Positions 16,499 to 25,575 of a stretch of DNA of 42,127 nt are shown piece by piece. Made by a program: the position numbers and the translations under genes. The notes below the pieces were generated by a model, which was not told where the DNA came from, ran no database searches, and saw only the letters and a program-made list of their open reading frames with translations. Origin of the DNA: Oscillatoriales cyanobacterium (GTDB lineage Bacteria; Cyanobacteriota; Cyanobacteriia; CACIAM-69d); NCBI GenBank assembly GCA_004292515.1, contig RDXB01000048.1, positions 1-42,127 on the forward strand, in the 5' to 3' direction. Positions within the stretch are counted from its first letter, which is position 1, and every line of letters starts with the position of its first letter.

Positions 16499-17872
16499 CT
16501 ATTGCGGCAGGGGGGCAACGCTATTGTTAGCCGCAATTCGAGTGCGTAGCAGGGTGACGGCGCGAGTGTAGTGAGGGTCGTTCGCCGTTGCCAACAAGCG
16601 GCCACCATTCGAGAACAGGTAATATTCCTGCTCCTGGGAAAGGTCAAACACCACGTCGGGATCGATGCCGGTTTTGTTAATATCTGTGCCCGCCGGGGTG
16701 TAGTAGTGGGCGATCGTCACGGCCAAACCAGACCCATCACCCAGGCTATGCACCGACTGCACCAGGGCCTTGCCGAAAGTTTTGCTGCCAATCACAACGG
16801 CGCGGCGATTGTCCTTCAGTGCGCCGGTCAGAATTTCACTGGCGCTGGCGGAGTTGCCATCCACCAACACGGCCAGGGGCAAGTTGGTCAGGGCGGTGCG
16901 GTTGGCGCGGGCCGCTTGGCTGTTACCCACGCGATCGGTGGTGCTGACGATGCCGCCCGTATCTAGCCACATCCGCGCAATTTCGATGCTGGCATTCAGC
17001 AAACCGCCGGGGTTGCCGCGCAGATCGAGCACGAAGGCTTCGGCTTGTTTACCTTTCAGTTCCTCGATCGCCCGTTGCATTTGCTCGGCCGCATGGGCGC
17101 TGAACTCGTTGAGGCGAATGTAGCCCACGCGCAGGCCATTTTCGGTTTGCAGGCTGGAGCGGACGATCGGCACTTCAATGCGCGCGCGCGTCAGGGACAC
17201 AACAAAGGGCTGGCCCCCGGTGCGTTGAATTTCTAGCTTGACCGGCGTGCCCGCCTGACCTCGAATCAAACTTGAGGCCTTTTCGGGATTCATGCCTTTG
17301 GTGGCTTGCCCATCGATCGACAAAATCAAATCGCCAGCCTGCAGACCCGCCCGCGACGCAGGGGAGTTGGGCATCGGCTCCACCACTTGCAGCAGCTTGG
17401 TTTTTTCATCCACACCCATCCGAATCCCAATCCCCGACAGTTCACCCGTAGTTTGGTTGGTCAGCTCCTCAAATTGCTCAGGGTCCATGAACCGGGTGTA
17501 GGGATCATTGAGAACTTTGATCGCGTTGCGGAGGGCGGTGTAGGCTTCCTCGCGGGAGCTGTATTGGCGACTGAGTAGGTCTTGGCGAATCGCTTGCCAA
17601 TCGTTTTGGTTGAACTTGCCGTCAACATAGTCACGATTGATGATCTGCCACGCTTCATCGAGAACGGCTTTGGGGCTGTCTTGAAAGCTGCCGGGTTCTG
17701 GATTGGGGGCGGTGGCCTGCTGACGGGTTTCGCTAAAGGCGGGCTGACTCAGGGCGGGGTGAATCAGGGCGATCACGGCGGCCGCGGCCGCCAAGCCAAC
17801 CCCAATGGGCCGGGGCGATCGCACCCAGCCAGACCAGCAACGCAAAACCTGGGAAGCAGCAAACTCGATCAT
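16499..17872 (-). CDS. C-terminal processing peptidase (S41 family)
   Basis: I place the start at the ATG 17872, giving 457 residues. It begins M-I-E-F-A-A-S and leads into a basic stretch and a hydrophobic segment ending A-L-S-Q, a plausible export signal. A longer frame to 17998 adds 42 residues with no signal-like character. The order is an N-terminal helical domain, a PDZ domain (about 140-220) and the S41 catalytic core. The catalytic dyad is S343 in N-S-A-S-A-S-E and K368 in T-F-G-K-A-L-V-Q. Cyanobacterial Ctp proteases process photosystem II D1 (CtpA) or act in envelope quality control (CtpB, CtpC). I cannot decide between these paralogues. Confidence 0.92.
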   Translation of the reverse strand: MIEFAASQVLRCWSGWVRSPRPIGVGLAAAAAVIALIHPALSQPAFSETRQQATAPNPEPGSFQDSPKAVLDEAWQIINRDYVDGKFNQNDWQAIRQDLLSRQYSSREEAYTALRNAIKVLNDPYTRFMDPEQFEELTNQTTGELSGIGIRMGVDEKTKLLQVVEPMPNSPASRAGLQAGDLILSIDGQATKGMNPEKASSLIRGQAGTPVKLEIQRTGGQPFVVSLTRARIEVPIVRSSLQTENGLRVGYIRLNEFSAHAAEQMQRAIEELKGKQAEAFVLDLRGNPGGLLNASIEIARMWLDTGGIVSTTDRVGNSQAARANRTALTNLPLAVLVDGNSASASEILTGALKDNRRAVVIGSKTFGKALVQSVHSLGDGSGLAVTIAHYYTPAGTDINKTGIDPDVVFDLSQEQEYYLFSNGGRLLATANDPHYTRAVTLLRTRIAANNSVAPLPQ

Positions 17873-18069
17873 ACAATCGGTATAGCGAAGGGATAGGAAG
17901 GCGAGCAGTTGGGGCGCGATCGGGCTGACCTCAATCCCGAAAATTGCTCTGCTGTCTATCATAGGTCGGTCGCCGAAAACCGTGGGCAACTCGATCACCC
18001 AGTTACCAATTGGCTCCTGATCTCACCACGCAGCATCCCAATTTTGGGGTTGATGGCGGATAGCTGCCC

Positions 18070-18172
18070 AAGTTCCAAGTTCCAAGTTCCAAGTTCCAAG
18101 GCAAACACGAGTCACAACCACCACCAGTAACCATCAGCAACCACCAGTAACCATTAACAATCATCAGCAACC
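18070..18172. repeat. Heptamer array and CAACCA-rich tract before the 18173 gene
   Basis: AAGTTCC is repeated four times plus AAG at 18070-18100. It is followed by imperfect direct repeats built on CAACCACCAGTAACCAT up to the ATG at 18173. These are simple-sequence expansions with no coding sense. Confidence 0.85.
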
Positions 18173-18988
18173 ATGGCCAAGACAGCATCCACCAGTCCCG
18201 ATCCAGCGGCGATGATTCGGTTGCAGCGCTGGTTGGGTCACGGCATCAACGCCGCGATCGCTTTGGGGGCTACTGTGGCGATCGTTCTGCTTCAGCGATC
18301 AACCATTGAACGCGCTGCCCAAGGTCTTGAAGATCCAGTGGTGGCCCAAGATCGCACCCGTAGCCAACTGCAACTGGCTGCGAAGTTACCGACCTTGGGC
18401 TTTGATAATTTCCTAGGCAACTGGGCATTTTTAAGCTATTTGCAATATTTCGGCGATAGCGATGTGCGTGCCCAAACGGGTTTCACGGCCAACGAAGATT
18501 ATTTTGAAGTGATGACCCTGCGCGATCCGCGTTTTACGACCCTCGCGCCGTTTATTTCTGCGGGGGTGGCCTACTATGGGGCCAAACCCGAGAAATCAGT
18601 GGCATTCATGACGCGGATGACCAATGCGATCGCCCCCAAAGTTCAAGAGGATGGATTCTGGGTTTGGCGCTTTAAAGCATTGGATCAATATTTGTTGTTG
18701 AATGATATTCCCAGCACCATTCAGTCCCTAGAAATGGCGGCAAGCTGGGCAGAAGTGAATGGCAAAAATCGGGAAATTACTGGCTACTTTCGTGATAGTG
18801 CCAACTTTCTGCGCCGCGATCCAAACGTGATTTCTGTGCGGTTTTTTGCTTGGAATGAGGTCTATCAAAATGCTGTTGATCCGCTTGTGATTCAGCGATC
18901 GGAACAGGAGCTAGTGAAGATGGGAGCCAAGCGGGGTCAGCGCTTACCCAATGGTCGCTATCAATTCAAAGCCCCGTCAAATATGTAG
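18173..18988 (+). CDS. Conserved cyanobacterial membrane-anchored hypothetical protein
   Basis: 271 residues with one N-terminal TM segment (about 25-42), then a soluble helical region containing L-P-T-L-G-F-D-N-F-L-G-N-W-A-F-L-x-Y-L-Q-Y-F-G-D, D-P-R-F and A-Y-Y-G-A-K-P-E. I recognise this pattern from cyanobacterial proteins of unknown function. The helical repeats look TPR-like, but no canonical TPR is obvious. The anchor places the soluble part on one face of the plasma or thylakoid membrane. No operon partner is visible; the downstream gene is convergent. Confidence 0.8.
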   Translation: MAKTASTSPDPAAMIRLQRWLGHGINAAIALGATVAIVLLQRSTIERAAQGLEDPVVAQDRTRSQLQLAAKLPTLGFDNFLGNWAFLSYLQYFGDSDVRAQTGFTANEDYFEVMTLRDPRFTTLAPFISAGVAYYGAKPEKSVAFMTRMTNAIAPKVQEDGFWVWRFKALDQYLLLNDIPSTIQSLEMAASWAEVNGKNREITGYFRDSANFLRRDPNVISVRFFAWNEVYQNAVDPLVIQRSEQELVKMGAKRGQRLPNGRYQFKAPSNM

Positions 18989-19054
18989 CCTACATTGAGC
19001 TGATATTGAGCTTGCGTTGGGTCTGAGAATTGGGTCTGAATTACTGATTGGTAT

Positions 19055-20704
19055 TTAGGCGATCGCCTCCCCAGGCATCAGGGCGACGGCTTCGGCGCGA
19101 TGTTTCTTGAGGGTTGTGATCGGGAGTGGTCCATGCAGGTGTTCCCAGGGCAAAACCTGATCGAGATCCCAATCTTGGAACACGTAATAGTCTAGCGGCG
19201 GGACGCGATCGCGCAATTCTTTGAATGCTCGTCGGTAGCTGCCCAAGGACACGCGATCAGGATTGTCTGTGTCACCTGCGCCGTAGGTTCGCACCAGCTC
19301 CAGCAAAGGAGTCAGACGGCGATCACCCCGCGAAATCAGGGTTTGAATAATCGACCAATTGTAGCTTTCTGGTCGAAAATCAATCCCGTTTGATCGCAAC
19401 CGTTTTTGCAATAATTTCAGGCGTTTTTCCGCATCGGTATTAATCCCAAACCACTGAAACGGCGTGTGGGATTTTGGCACAAACGTGCTGCAACCCAGCG
19501 TCAGTTTCAAACCCGGCGCTGCTTTTTTCAGATGCAATATCATTGCAGCCGTGGCTTCAATATCTTCGATCGTTTCGCCGGGAATTCCCGCCATGCCGTA
19601 GAGTTTGAGGGCGCTCAGTCCACCGGCTTTGGCATTGACCGCCGCTCGTTCAATATCTGCTTGCTCCAGTTTTTTATTAATAATTTGCCGCACGGTTTCC
19701 GAGCCACTTTCCACGGCGACGGTGATCGATTTGCAATCGCGGCTGGCTAGGACGCGGGCGAATTTTTCGGTAACGGTGTTGGTGCGCACGGAAGCGACGC
19801 TCAGGCGTACATGCTCATAGGCCGGCTGGGAGAGGCGATCGAGCAACCGATCAAATTCCGGGTGCTGCGTCACCGATGCGCCCAGTAACCCCAACCGATT
19901 GGTGGCTTGCAAACCGCGATCGATCGCCGGAATCAACGAATCATCCAAATCCGCCGTCCGAAAGGGCAACGTCAAATAGCTCGCCAAACAAAACCGGCAG
20001 AGTTCTGGGCAGCTCCGCACGGTTTCGACCATGAAAATGTTTTCCCAGGCCGCGCGCGGCGTGACCACCGTGGAAGCCGAGAGACTATTCCCCCGATAGG
20101 TTTGCTTCGTCACCACGGCCGGAATCCGATCGCTCAGGGGGCGAATCGCCGCGATCGGGCCCGTCGGTTCGGTATAGTCCACCGCGTAAAGCTGCGGCAC
20201 ATAAAGACCCGGCACTTGGGCCAATGCTTCCAGGCGATCGGCACGGGGGCGATCGCGCACAGCCAACACCGTCTCCACCAACGCCGCGATCGACAGCTCC
20301 CCATCCCCCAGCAGCAACACATCAAAGTAAGCCGCAAAGGGTTCTGGGTTAGCCGTCAGCACCGGGCCGCCGCCAAAGACGATCGGGTCTCGATCCGTTC
20401 GATCAACCGCATGGAGGGGCAGATCCAACGCCTCCAGCAGCGCCATCACATTGATATAGTCCAGTTCCCAGGACATCGAAAAACCCACTAGCCCAGGCGA
20501 TCGGGGCAATGGCTCACTCGCATCCGTAAACAACCGAGCCACCGCCAGCTCGGGCCGCGCAGCCAACATAGCCCACACCACTTGGTAGCCCAAGCTAGTA
20601 ATGCCAACCGAATAGGTGTTTGGAAAAGCAAACACCGTCGGTAGCGCATCGGCTCGCGGTTCAGCGGGTTCAAACAGCAGGGTTTCGTCAGCAAAAACAG
20701 ACAT
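19055..20704 (-). CDS. Radical SAM protein with B12-binding-like N-terminus
   Basis: 549 residues. The N-terminal roughly 190 residues look like a cobalamin-binding-type Rossmann domain (P28-N-T-Y-S-V-G-I-T-S-L-G-Y, later V-F-G-G-G-P-V-L-T-A-N-P-E-P). A radical SAM core follows with cluster cysteines C232, C236 and C239 (S-C-P-E-L-C-R-F-C). Further motifs are V-A-V-E-S-G-S-E-T-V and K-L-Y-G-M-A-G-I-P-G-E-T, both typical of the fold. It resembles the widespread B12-binding radical SAM proteins of unknown substrate. It lies downstream of sds on the same strand, separated by a 135-bp gap holding a minisatellite. Confidence 0.88.
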   Translation of the reverse strand: MSVFADETLLFEPAEPRADALPTVFAFPNTYSVGITSLGYQVVWAMLAARPELAVARLFTDASEPLPRSPGLVGFSMSWELDYINVMALLEALDLPLHAVDRTDRDPIVFGGGPVLTANPEPFAAYFDVLLLGDGELSIAALVETVLAVRDRPRADRLEALAQVPGLYVPQLYAVDYTEPTGPIAAIRPLSDRIPAVVTKQTYRGNSLSASTVVTPRAAWENIFMVETVRSCPELCRFCLASYLTLPFRTADLDDSLIPAIDRGLQATNRLGLLGASVTQHPEFDRLLDRLSQPAYEHVRLSVASVRTNTVTEKFARVLASRDCKSITVAVESGSETVRQIINKKLEQADIERAAVNAKAGGLSALKLYGMAGIPGETIEDIEATAAMILHLKKAAPGLKLTLGCSTFVPKSHTPFQWFGINTDAEKRLKLLQKRLRSNGIDFRPESYNWSIIQTLISRGDRRLTPLLELVRTYGAGDTDNPDRVSLGSYRRAFKELRDRVPPLDYYVFQDWDLDQVLPWEHLHGPLPITTLKKHRAEAVALMPGEAIA

Positions 20705-20736
20705 GAAATAGCAACCCAGTTAATCCAGGTTAATGA

Positions 20737-20814
20737 GGCCGGGTTGATCAGGCCGGGTTGATCAGGGCGGGTTGGTGAGACCGGGTTGATCAGGGCGGGT
20801 TGGTCAGGGCGGGG
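20737..20814. repeat. 14-bp minisatellite
   Basis: About 5.6 copies of GGCCGGGTTGATCA, with variants such as GGGCGGGTTGGTCA, between sds and the radical SAM gene. Confidence 0.9.
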
Positions 20815-20839
20815 CAGGCGATCGGGGACAAGTCGAGAA

Positions 20840-21811
20840 TTAGTAAATCCGCTCGATCGCGTAGTGAGCCAAGCCAACCAACGCCTCGCGGGACTCCGAC
20901 GGCGGCAACACCATCACATCCTCGATCGCCTCCTCAATATGCTGCTTGGCCAACAGGCGCGATCGCTCAATCCCTTGGCTCGATCGCACCAGTCCGAGGG
21001 CCAACTCAATATCCCCCTCCTCGGAAAACTCCCGCTCGATCGGGCCCTCCAGTTGCGGGAACTCCTCCATCGCATAGAGCACCGGAGCCGTTAGGTTGCC
21101 ACTACGCAGATCCGAGCCAGCCGGCTTGCCCAACACCTCATCGGAGCTAGTGAAATCCAAGATGTCATCCACAATCTGGAACGCCAGACCCACATGGCGA
21201 CCATAGCTATAGAGGCGATCGGCCACCGCGCGATCGACCTCGCTCAAAATCGCCGCCGCCTTCGAGCTATTCGCCACCAGCGACGCAGTTTTGTAATAGC
21301 TCTTCTGCAAATAGGCATCCAGGGTCAAGCTCGTATCAAACCGGTTTAGCCCCTGATCAATTTCACCTTCCGCCAAATTCATAATCACTTCAGACAACAA
21401 CTTCACCACTTCCAAGTTGTCCAAGTTCGCCAAATACCAGGAAGACTGGGCAAACAAAAAGTCCCCAGCCAACACCGCCACACGATTATTAAAGCGACTA
21501 TGAACCGTCGGCACGCCCCGGCGCGTGCCCGCCTCGTCCACCACATCGTCATGAACCAGGCTCGCCGTGTGGATCATCTCAGTGATCTCAGCGAGTCGCC
21601 GATGCCGCGCTGTGATTTCCGCCGCTCCCATCGTTGCACGCGCCACCAACAGCACGATCGCGGGTCGGAGCCGCTTCCCCCCAGCGCTGAACAAGTGTTC
21701 TGCCGCCGCATAGAGGATCGGATGCTTCGCGCCCACCAACCTGCGCAGGTTGGCAGTCATCGCATCAAGATCGGCTTCAACCGGAGAAAGCAGGGAAATC
21801 GTCGATGTCAT
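20840..21811 (-). CDS. sds: Solanesyl (all-trans-polyprenyl) diphosphate synthase
   Basis: 323 residues. Both Asp-rich motifs of trans-prenyltransferases are present: D88-D89-V-V-D92 with R97-R98 after it, and D215-D216-I-L-D219. The small-residue positions before the first motif suit long-chain products. In cyanobacteria this enzyme makes the C45 side chain of plastoquinone. The start MTSTISLLSPVE is the usual cyanobacterial N-terminus. Confidence 0.93.
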   Translation of the reverse strand: MTSTISLLSPVEADLDAMTANLRRLVGAKHPILYAAAEHLFSAGGKRLRPAIVLLVARATMGAAEITARHRRLAEITEMIHTASLVHDDVVDEAGTRRGVPTVHSRFNNRVAVLAGDFLFAQSSWYLANLDNLEVVKLLSEVIMNLAEGEIDQGLNRFDTSLTLDAYLQKSYYKTASLVANSSKAAAILSEVDRAVADRLYSYGRHVGLAFQIVDDILDFTSSDEVLGKPAGSDLRSGNLTAPVLYAMEEFPQLEGPIEREFSEEGDIELALGLVRSSQGIERSRLLAKQHIEEAIEDVMVLPPSESREALVGLAHYAIERIY

Positions 21812-22516
21812 GGATTGGCCCGGTGCAGCATTAGGTTACGAAATTTTACGCATTCTGTGATTATTTTAAGCTAACCCCACCCCAATCCGCGTAGGTAGCA
21901 GGAATCAGGATTTGTCAAGGTTCATTGGATCGAGCAGGGATTGATATCGCGTCAATGCCTGTTGTTGCAAGCATCCGAGATTTATTAAAGTTTTGTAAAA
22001 ACCTCTAGGAATTCGCTGTCAACCCCATCAGATCGGGTGTTATTCTATAGGTCAGGGGTTTCTGAAAACTTCATGGCAGCACTGCTGGGTGGGAGTGCTA
22101 CCGAACTGAATAGGGCCGATCTCTCACATGTGAAAAATCTCATTTTTCATCTCAACGAGACTCTCGGTACCAAACCGCCACGACCCTTACTGACAGTAAT
22201 CGCTTGGTGGATCTCGACTGCAAACCAATTAATTGACCGGTGCATACATTGACCCGGGCCATGAAAGGGTTGGGCAGTTGTGGATAGGACTTGCAAGCAC
22301 TGTTGAAGTCTAGTGGTGGTCGTTGCTTAATTGGACTCTGATTGCGAACCTTCGCGCTTCAGGGTTCTAATGTCGCGTGCAACTACAGCCAGTTTAAGTG
22401 ATGGATCTGGCAGTCGAAGCGCTGTTGCTGAGATTGTTTGAACCGCACCAAGTTGGTGGTCGTTTCACTGCGTCTATGCCGTCTCACAAAAACGATATTC
22501 ATGTACAGTTACTCCT
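21812..22516. other. 705-bp region without a protein gene
   Basis: No credible protein gene; a 71-codon frame at 22037-22252 has no recognisable features. Several short hairpins cluster at 22075-22200, including TGAAAAATCTCATTTTTCA (8-bp stem, 3-nt loop, 22131-22149) and AGCACT...AGTGCT (about 22078-22099). A possible -10 box, TATTCT, lies near 22041. It could be a long leader or a small RNA gene. I found no match to tmRNA, RNase P RNA or a known riboswitch. Confidence 0.4.
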
Positions 22517-22831
22517 ATGAACACGCTCGGACTGTTAGTGGGGTTGGCGCTCTACCAAGGGCTAAAGGTGGCCAATCGGTACTCGTTGCCGATTAATAAT
22601 TTGGCGCATTTGGCATTTCCGCAGCAAACATCTTGGACAATCTTGGCCGCTTCGGCCATTTATTTAGCAGTGGTGTATTTCTTGTTATCGATCGCCCAAC
22701 AACGCTATCAAAGTCGTCAGCAAGATCGCTTAGAAGTAGATGAAATAGAAGCGATCGAACGTCCGATCGACCTGACCATGACTCCGATATCCATGAGCGA
22801 TCGCCCAGACTTTCTGCCAAAGCGATCGTGA
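22517..22831 (+). CDS. Small two-TM hypothetical protein
   Basis: 104 residues. Two hydrophobic segments (about 3-18 and 41-58) are followed by a charged tail with Q-Q-R-Y-Q-S-R-Q-Q-D-R and an acidic stretch. I do not recognise the family. The GC content and a HIP1-like octamer near the 3' end fit native DNA. No neighbour on the same strand suggests a function. Confidence 0.6.
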   Translation: MNTLGLLVGLALYQGLKVANRYSLPINNLAHLAFPQQTSWTILAASAIYLAVVYFLLSIAQQRYQSRQQDRLEVDEIEAIERPIDLTMTPISMSDRPDFLPKRS

Positions 22832-22926
22832 AACCTGATAGAGAAAAAGCCAGTCTCAACTCCGGCGCAAACTCGGCAAAACCTGCAAAACCTAACGATT
22901 TGATTGGGAGGACATTGAGGATATTA

Positions 22927-23024
22927 CAGTTATCCAATAACAGTCATCTAGCAACAGCCATCTAGCAACAGCCATCTAGCAACAGTTATCTAGCAACAGT
23001 CATCCAACAACCGATACCTAGCCT
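22927..23024. repeat. 14-bp minisatellite
   Basis: Six clear copies of CAGYCATCTAGCAA (CAGCCATCTAGCAA as the central unit) plus a diverged seventh. There are no unique spacers, so this is not a CRISPR array. Confidence 0.9.
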
Positions 23025-23083
23025 GATACAGCCTTTACCTCGCTTAGTTTTCCTCGCTTAATAAGTACAGCAGCCTGTAGGGT

Positions 23084-23100
23084 GGTGGGCAATGCCCACC
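23084..23100. repeat. Dispersed palindrome GGTGGGCAATGCCCACC
   Basis: This is the inverse orientation of the copy at 396-412, sharing the flank GTAGGGTGG. Confidence 0.6.
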
Positions 23101-23205
23101 GACTAACAGCTTCATCGCATCTGCGATCTGATGTACCAATCATTTGAGGTAAAGGCCATATCTACACCAACACCTACCACCAATACCTACTCTGACATCT
23201 CCCTT

Positions 23206-23233
23206 GACACCTACCAGGAGAGTGGTAGGTGTC
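23206..23233 (+). promoter_or_regulatory. Hairpin upstream of ABC transporter genes
   Basis: GACACCTACCA pairs with TGGTAGGTGTC around a 6-nt loop. Beyond it CATCTC and GAGATG can pair across a CCTT bulge. There is no T-run after it, so a role as a processing or attenuation element is as likely as termination. Confidence 0.5.
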
Positions 23234-23415
23234 GAGATGGGGGTTGAGATAGGGCAAGCCCCAACCATCAAAATTGCCACAATCTCGGTAGGAGTAGGGC
23301 TGAAACTTAGGGCTTGCCGCTACAATGGCTGCAAGCTCCCTTGTACGGGCTATTAGTGGTTAAGCATTTAGTTGTGGACGAGCCAGTGCCTTCCGTTAAT
23401 TCCCACCTGCGATCG

Positions 23416-24180
23416 ATGTTGCAACCTGCGATTACACTCAGCCATGTCACGAAAGTGTTTTCAACGGGGACGATCGCCCTTCAAGATGTTTCTCTAACCG
23501 TTGGCGATGGTGAATTTCTCAGCTTAGTGGGCCCGTCGGGTTGTGGCAAAAGTACGATTCTGAGCCTAATTGCTGGTCTGAGTTTGCCAACTCAAGGAGA
23601 CTTATGTTGGCAAATTCCTGAGTATCGCCAAGAATTAGCCTTTGTGTTTCAGGATGCTGCACTATTGCCTTGGTCAACGGTGAAGGAAAATATTCGGCTG
23701 CCGCTGAAACTGGCTGGAATCAGTCGTGCTGAGAGTGATCAGTTGGTGGATGAGGCGATCGAACTGGTGGGTCTCACAGGATTTGAAAAAGCATTTCCGC
23801 GCCAACTGTCTGGGGGTATGAGGATGCGAGCTTCGATCGCCCGGGCGATCGTCACGCAACCCAAGGTTTTATTGATGGATGAACCCTTTGGGGCCCTCGA
23901 TGAAATTACCCGTAACAAACTAAATGAAGATGTGATGCAGCTCTGGCATCAGAAACGTTGGACAGTCATCTTTGTTACGCACAACATCTACGAGGCGGTA
24001 TACCTATCGACGCGCGTGGCGGTGATGGGGGTAAATCCCGGCCGCATTGTTGATGAGTTGCAAATTGATGAGCCTTATCCGCGATCAGAAGCCTTCCGCC
24101 AATCAGCCCAGTTTGGTCAATACCGCCATCGTTTAGCCACAGCATTAGCGACGGGAATGGGGTCAGTCAGCATTCTGTAA
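23416..24180 (+). CDS. ABC transporter ATP-binding protein (nitrate/sulfonate/taurine type)
   Basis: 254 residues from the ATG at 23416 (MLQPAITLSHV); the open frame extends 34 codons upstream from a TTG but without family resemblance. Walker A is G-P-S-G-C-G-K-S-T, the Q-loop F-Q-D-A-A-L-L-P-W, the signature L-S-G-G-M-R-M-R-A-S-I-A-R-A and Walker B V-L-L-M-D-E-P-F-G-A-L-D-E; the H-loop histidine is in F-V-T-H-N. The Q-loop and signature place it near SsuB/TauB/NrtD-like ATPases. With the next gene it forms an importer core. The substrate cannot be told without the binding protein. Confidence 0.9.
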   Translation: MLQPAITLSHVTKVFSTGTIALQDVSLTVGDGEFLSLVGPSGCGKSTILSLIAGLSLPTQGDLCWQIPEYRQELAFVFQDAALLPWSTVKENIRLPLKLAGISRAESDQLVDEAIELVGLTGFEKAFPRQLSGGMRMRASIARAIVTQPKVLLMDEPFGALDEITRNKLNEDVMQLWHQKRWTVIFVTHNIYEAVYLSTRVAVMGVNPGRIVDELQIDEPYPRSEAFRQSAQFGQYRHRLATALATGMGSVSIL

Positions 24181-24236
24181 TTCCTGTTTTTAACACCCTT
24201 TCAATACCCTCTCTGTTGACCTCCTCCACGACGACT

Positions 24237-25070
24237 ATGAGCCGCAGCCGTCCTATGTTTCCTGCCCGTCGATCGCTCATTCAGCGCATTGTTTCACCGG
24301 ATGTTTTAGCCCCTTTGGGTGTCGGTGTTTTGTTTCTGTTGGCTTGGGATGCGTTTGTCCAAATTTCGGGCTTACCACCCTATTTGCTGCCTCGCCCAGG
24401 GCTGGTCTTACAAACCTTGATTGATAACTGGAACGAGCTGTTTGCCTCCTTGATGGTGACGCTACAAATTACGGTGGTGGCCTTCTTGGCAGCGGCCATT
24501 TCTGGTGTGGGAATTTCTGTTTTATTTACAGTTAATAAGTGGATCGAACGCAGCTTGTTTCCTTATGCTGTGATTCTGCAAACAACGCCGCTGGTGGCGA
24601 TCGCACCATTAATCGTGATCTGGCTCAAGGAAAATACCTTTGGTGCATTGGTGTTGTGTGCGTGGATTGCGGCATTTTTTCCAGTGGTCGCCAACACAAC
24701 GCTGGGTCTTAACAGTGTCGATCGCAATCTGAATAACCTGTTCAAGCTCTACAACACCAACCCTTGGCAACGGTTGATCTACTTGCGGCTGCCCAGTGCC
24801 TTGCCCTACTTTCTAGGGGGATTACGCATTAGTGGTGGCCTATCGCTGATTGGCGCTGTGGTGGCGGAGTTTGTCGCTGGAACAGGCGGTGCCAAGTCGG
24901 GTATTGCCTATCAGATTTTAATTTCTAGTTACAATCTGCAAATTCCTAAAATGTTTGCAGCGCTGCTGATGGTCACCAGTTTGGGGATCTTAATTTTCAT
25001 TGGTTTATCAGCCCTGTCCGATCGCCTGTTGCGAGATTGGCATGAGAGTGCCATCAAGCCGGAAAGTTGA
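24237..25070 (+). CDS. ABC transporter permease (nitrate/sulfonate/taurine type)
   Basis: 277 residues from the ATG at 24237; a TTG seven codons upstream is less likely. There are about six TM segments with the conserved cytoplasmic loop E-A-A-like region (around L-Y-N-T-N-P-W-Q-R-L-I-Y-L-R-L-P-S-A-L-P), which contacts the ATPase. It follows the ATPase by 56 bp and is clearly its partner. No periplasmic binding protein gene lies in the 850 bp downstream or anywhere in the window. Confidence 0.9.
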   Translation: MSRSRPMFPARRSLIQRIVSPDVLAPLGVGVLFLLAWDAFVQISGLPPYLLPRPGLVLQTLIDNWNELFASLMVTLQITVVAFLAAAISGVGISVLFTVNKWIERSLFPYAVILQTTPLVAIAPLIVIWLKENTFGALVLCAWIAAFFPVVANTTLGLNSVDRNLNNLFKLYNTNPWQRLIYLRLPSALPYFLGGLRISGGLSLIGAVVAEFVAGTGGAKSGIAYQILISSYNLQIPKMFAALLMVTSLGILIFIGLSALSDRLLRDWHESAIKPES

Positions 25071-25575
25071 GGAAAAGCTCATAAGTAAGGACGATCAGCG
25101 GCTTGAGAACTCACGGAGGGCGATCGCAACTGGTGATCGCAACTGTTGCCGAATTAGGTTCTGGTGATCGCCCCTATGCCGAGTTGGGAAGGGTCGGGGA
25201 TGTTGTTCTGTTGGCCATCTTGCCCAAACAGGCACTCAATGTCAGAATCGAAATATCACAACCTCACTGATTAGATCTCCCAAGTGGAGCATCTGAAGCA
25301 GTAGCCCCTGAGGCGAAAGCATCCGCAGTGACGCATGATAGTCGGGGTTGGAGAGCTGGAGCTTGGAGATGCGGTTTGAGAACAGACCCGGAGACGAACC
25401 TGGGAACAGATGATGCTGTTAGCCCCTGAGTTAGTTCAACCCAGGTCAGTTCAGTCCAACCAATCCAACCAATCCAACCATCACGGGCCGAGTCATCATG
25501 GGCCGAGATTGTCCCGAAAAACCCCCTGTGCTTACAGGCAATTTTTGATAGCAACCACCCAGTTGCTCCAAACTC
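25071..25575. other. 505-bp gene-free spacer
   Basis: No gene is seen. There are local repeats: GGTGATCGC twice near 25132-25170, and CCAATCCAA units near 25458-25480. An open frame on the reverse strand (25264-25656) runs antisense through the tRNA and is not a gene. Confidence 0.5.

Larger units (their letters stand above)
22832..23415. other. Spacer with minisatellite, palindrome and structured leader
   Basis: 584 bp without a gene before the ABC ATPase start. In order it holds a 14-bp minisatellite (22927-23024), the palindrome at 23084-23100, a strong hairpin at 23206-23233 and a long-range inverted repeat GGCAAGCCC / GGGCTTGCC (23253-23261 and 23310-23318). The last two may form the leader of the transporter transcript. 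TPP and cobalamin riboswitch consensus boxes were sought and not found. Confidence 0.55.

Noticed and set aside
22037-22252. 71-codon open frame in the long gap
   Set aside because: Low-complexity composition, no recognisable motif, and it overlaps predicted hairpins.
22927-23024. CRISPR array
   Set aside because: Units of 14 bp follow one another without unique spacers; no cas genes are near.
23240-23415. TPP or cobalamin riboswitch before the ABC genes
   Set aside because: The conserved boxes of these riboswitches are not present.
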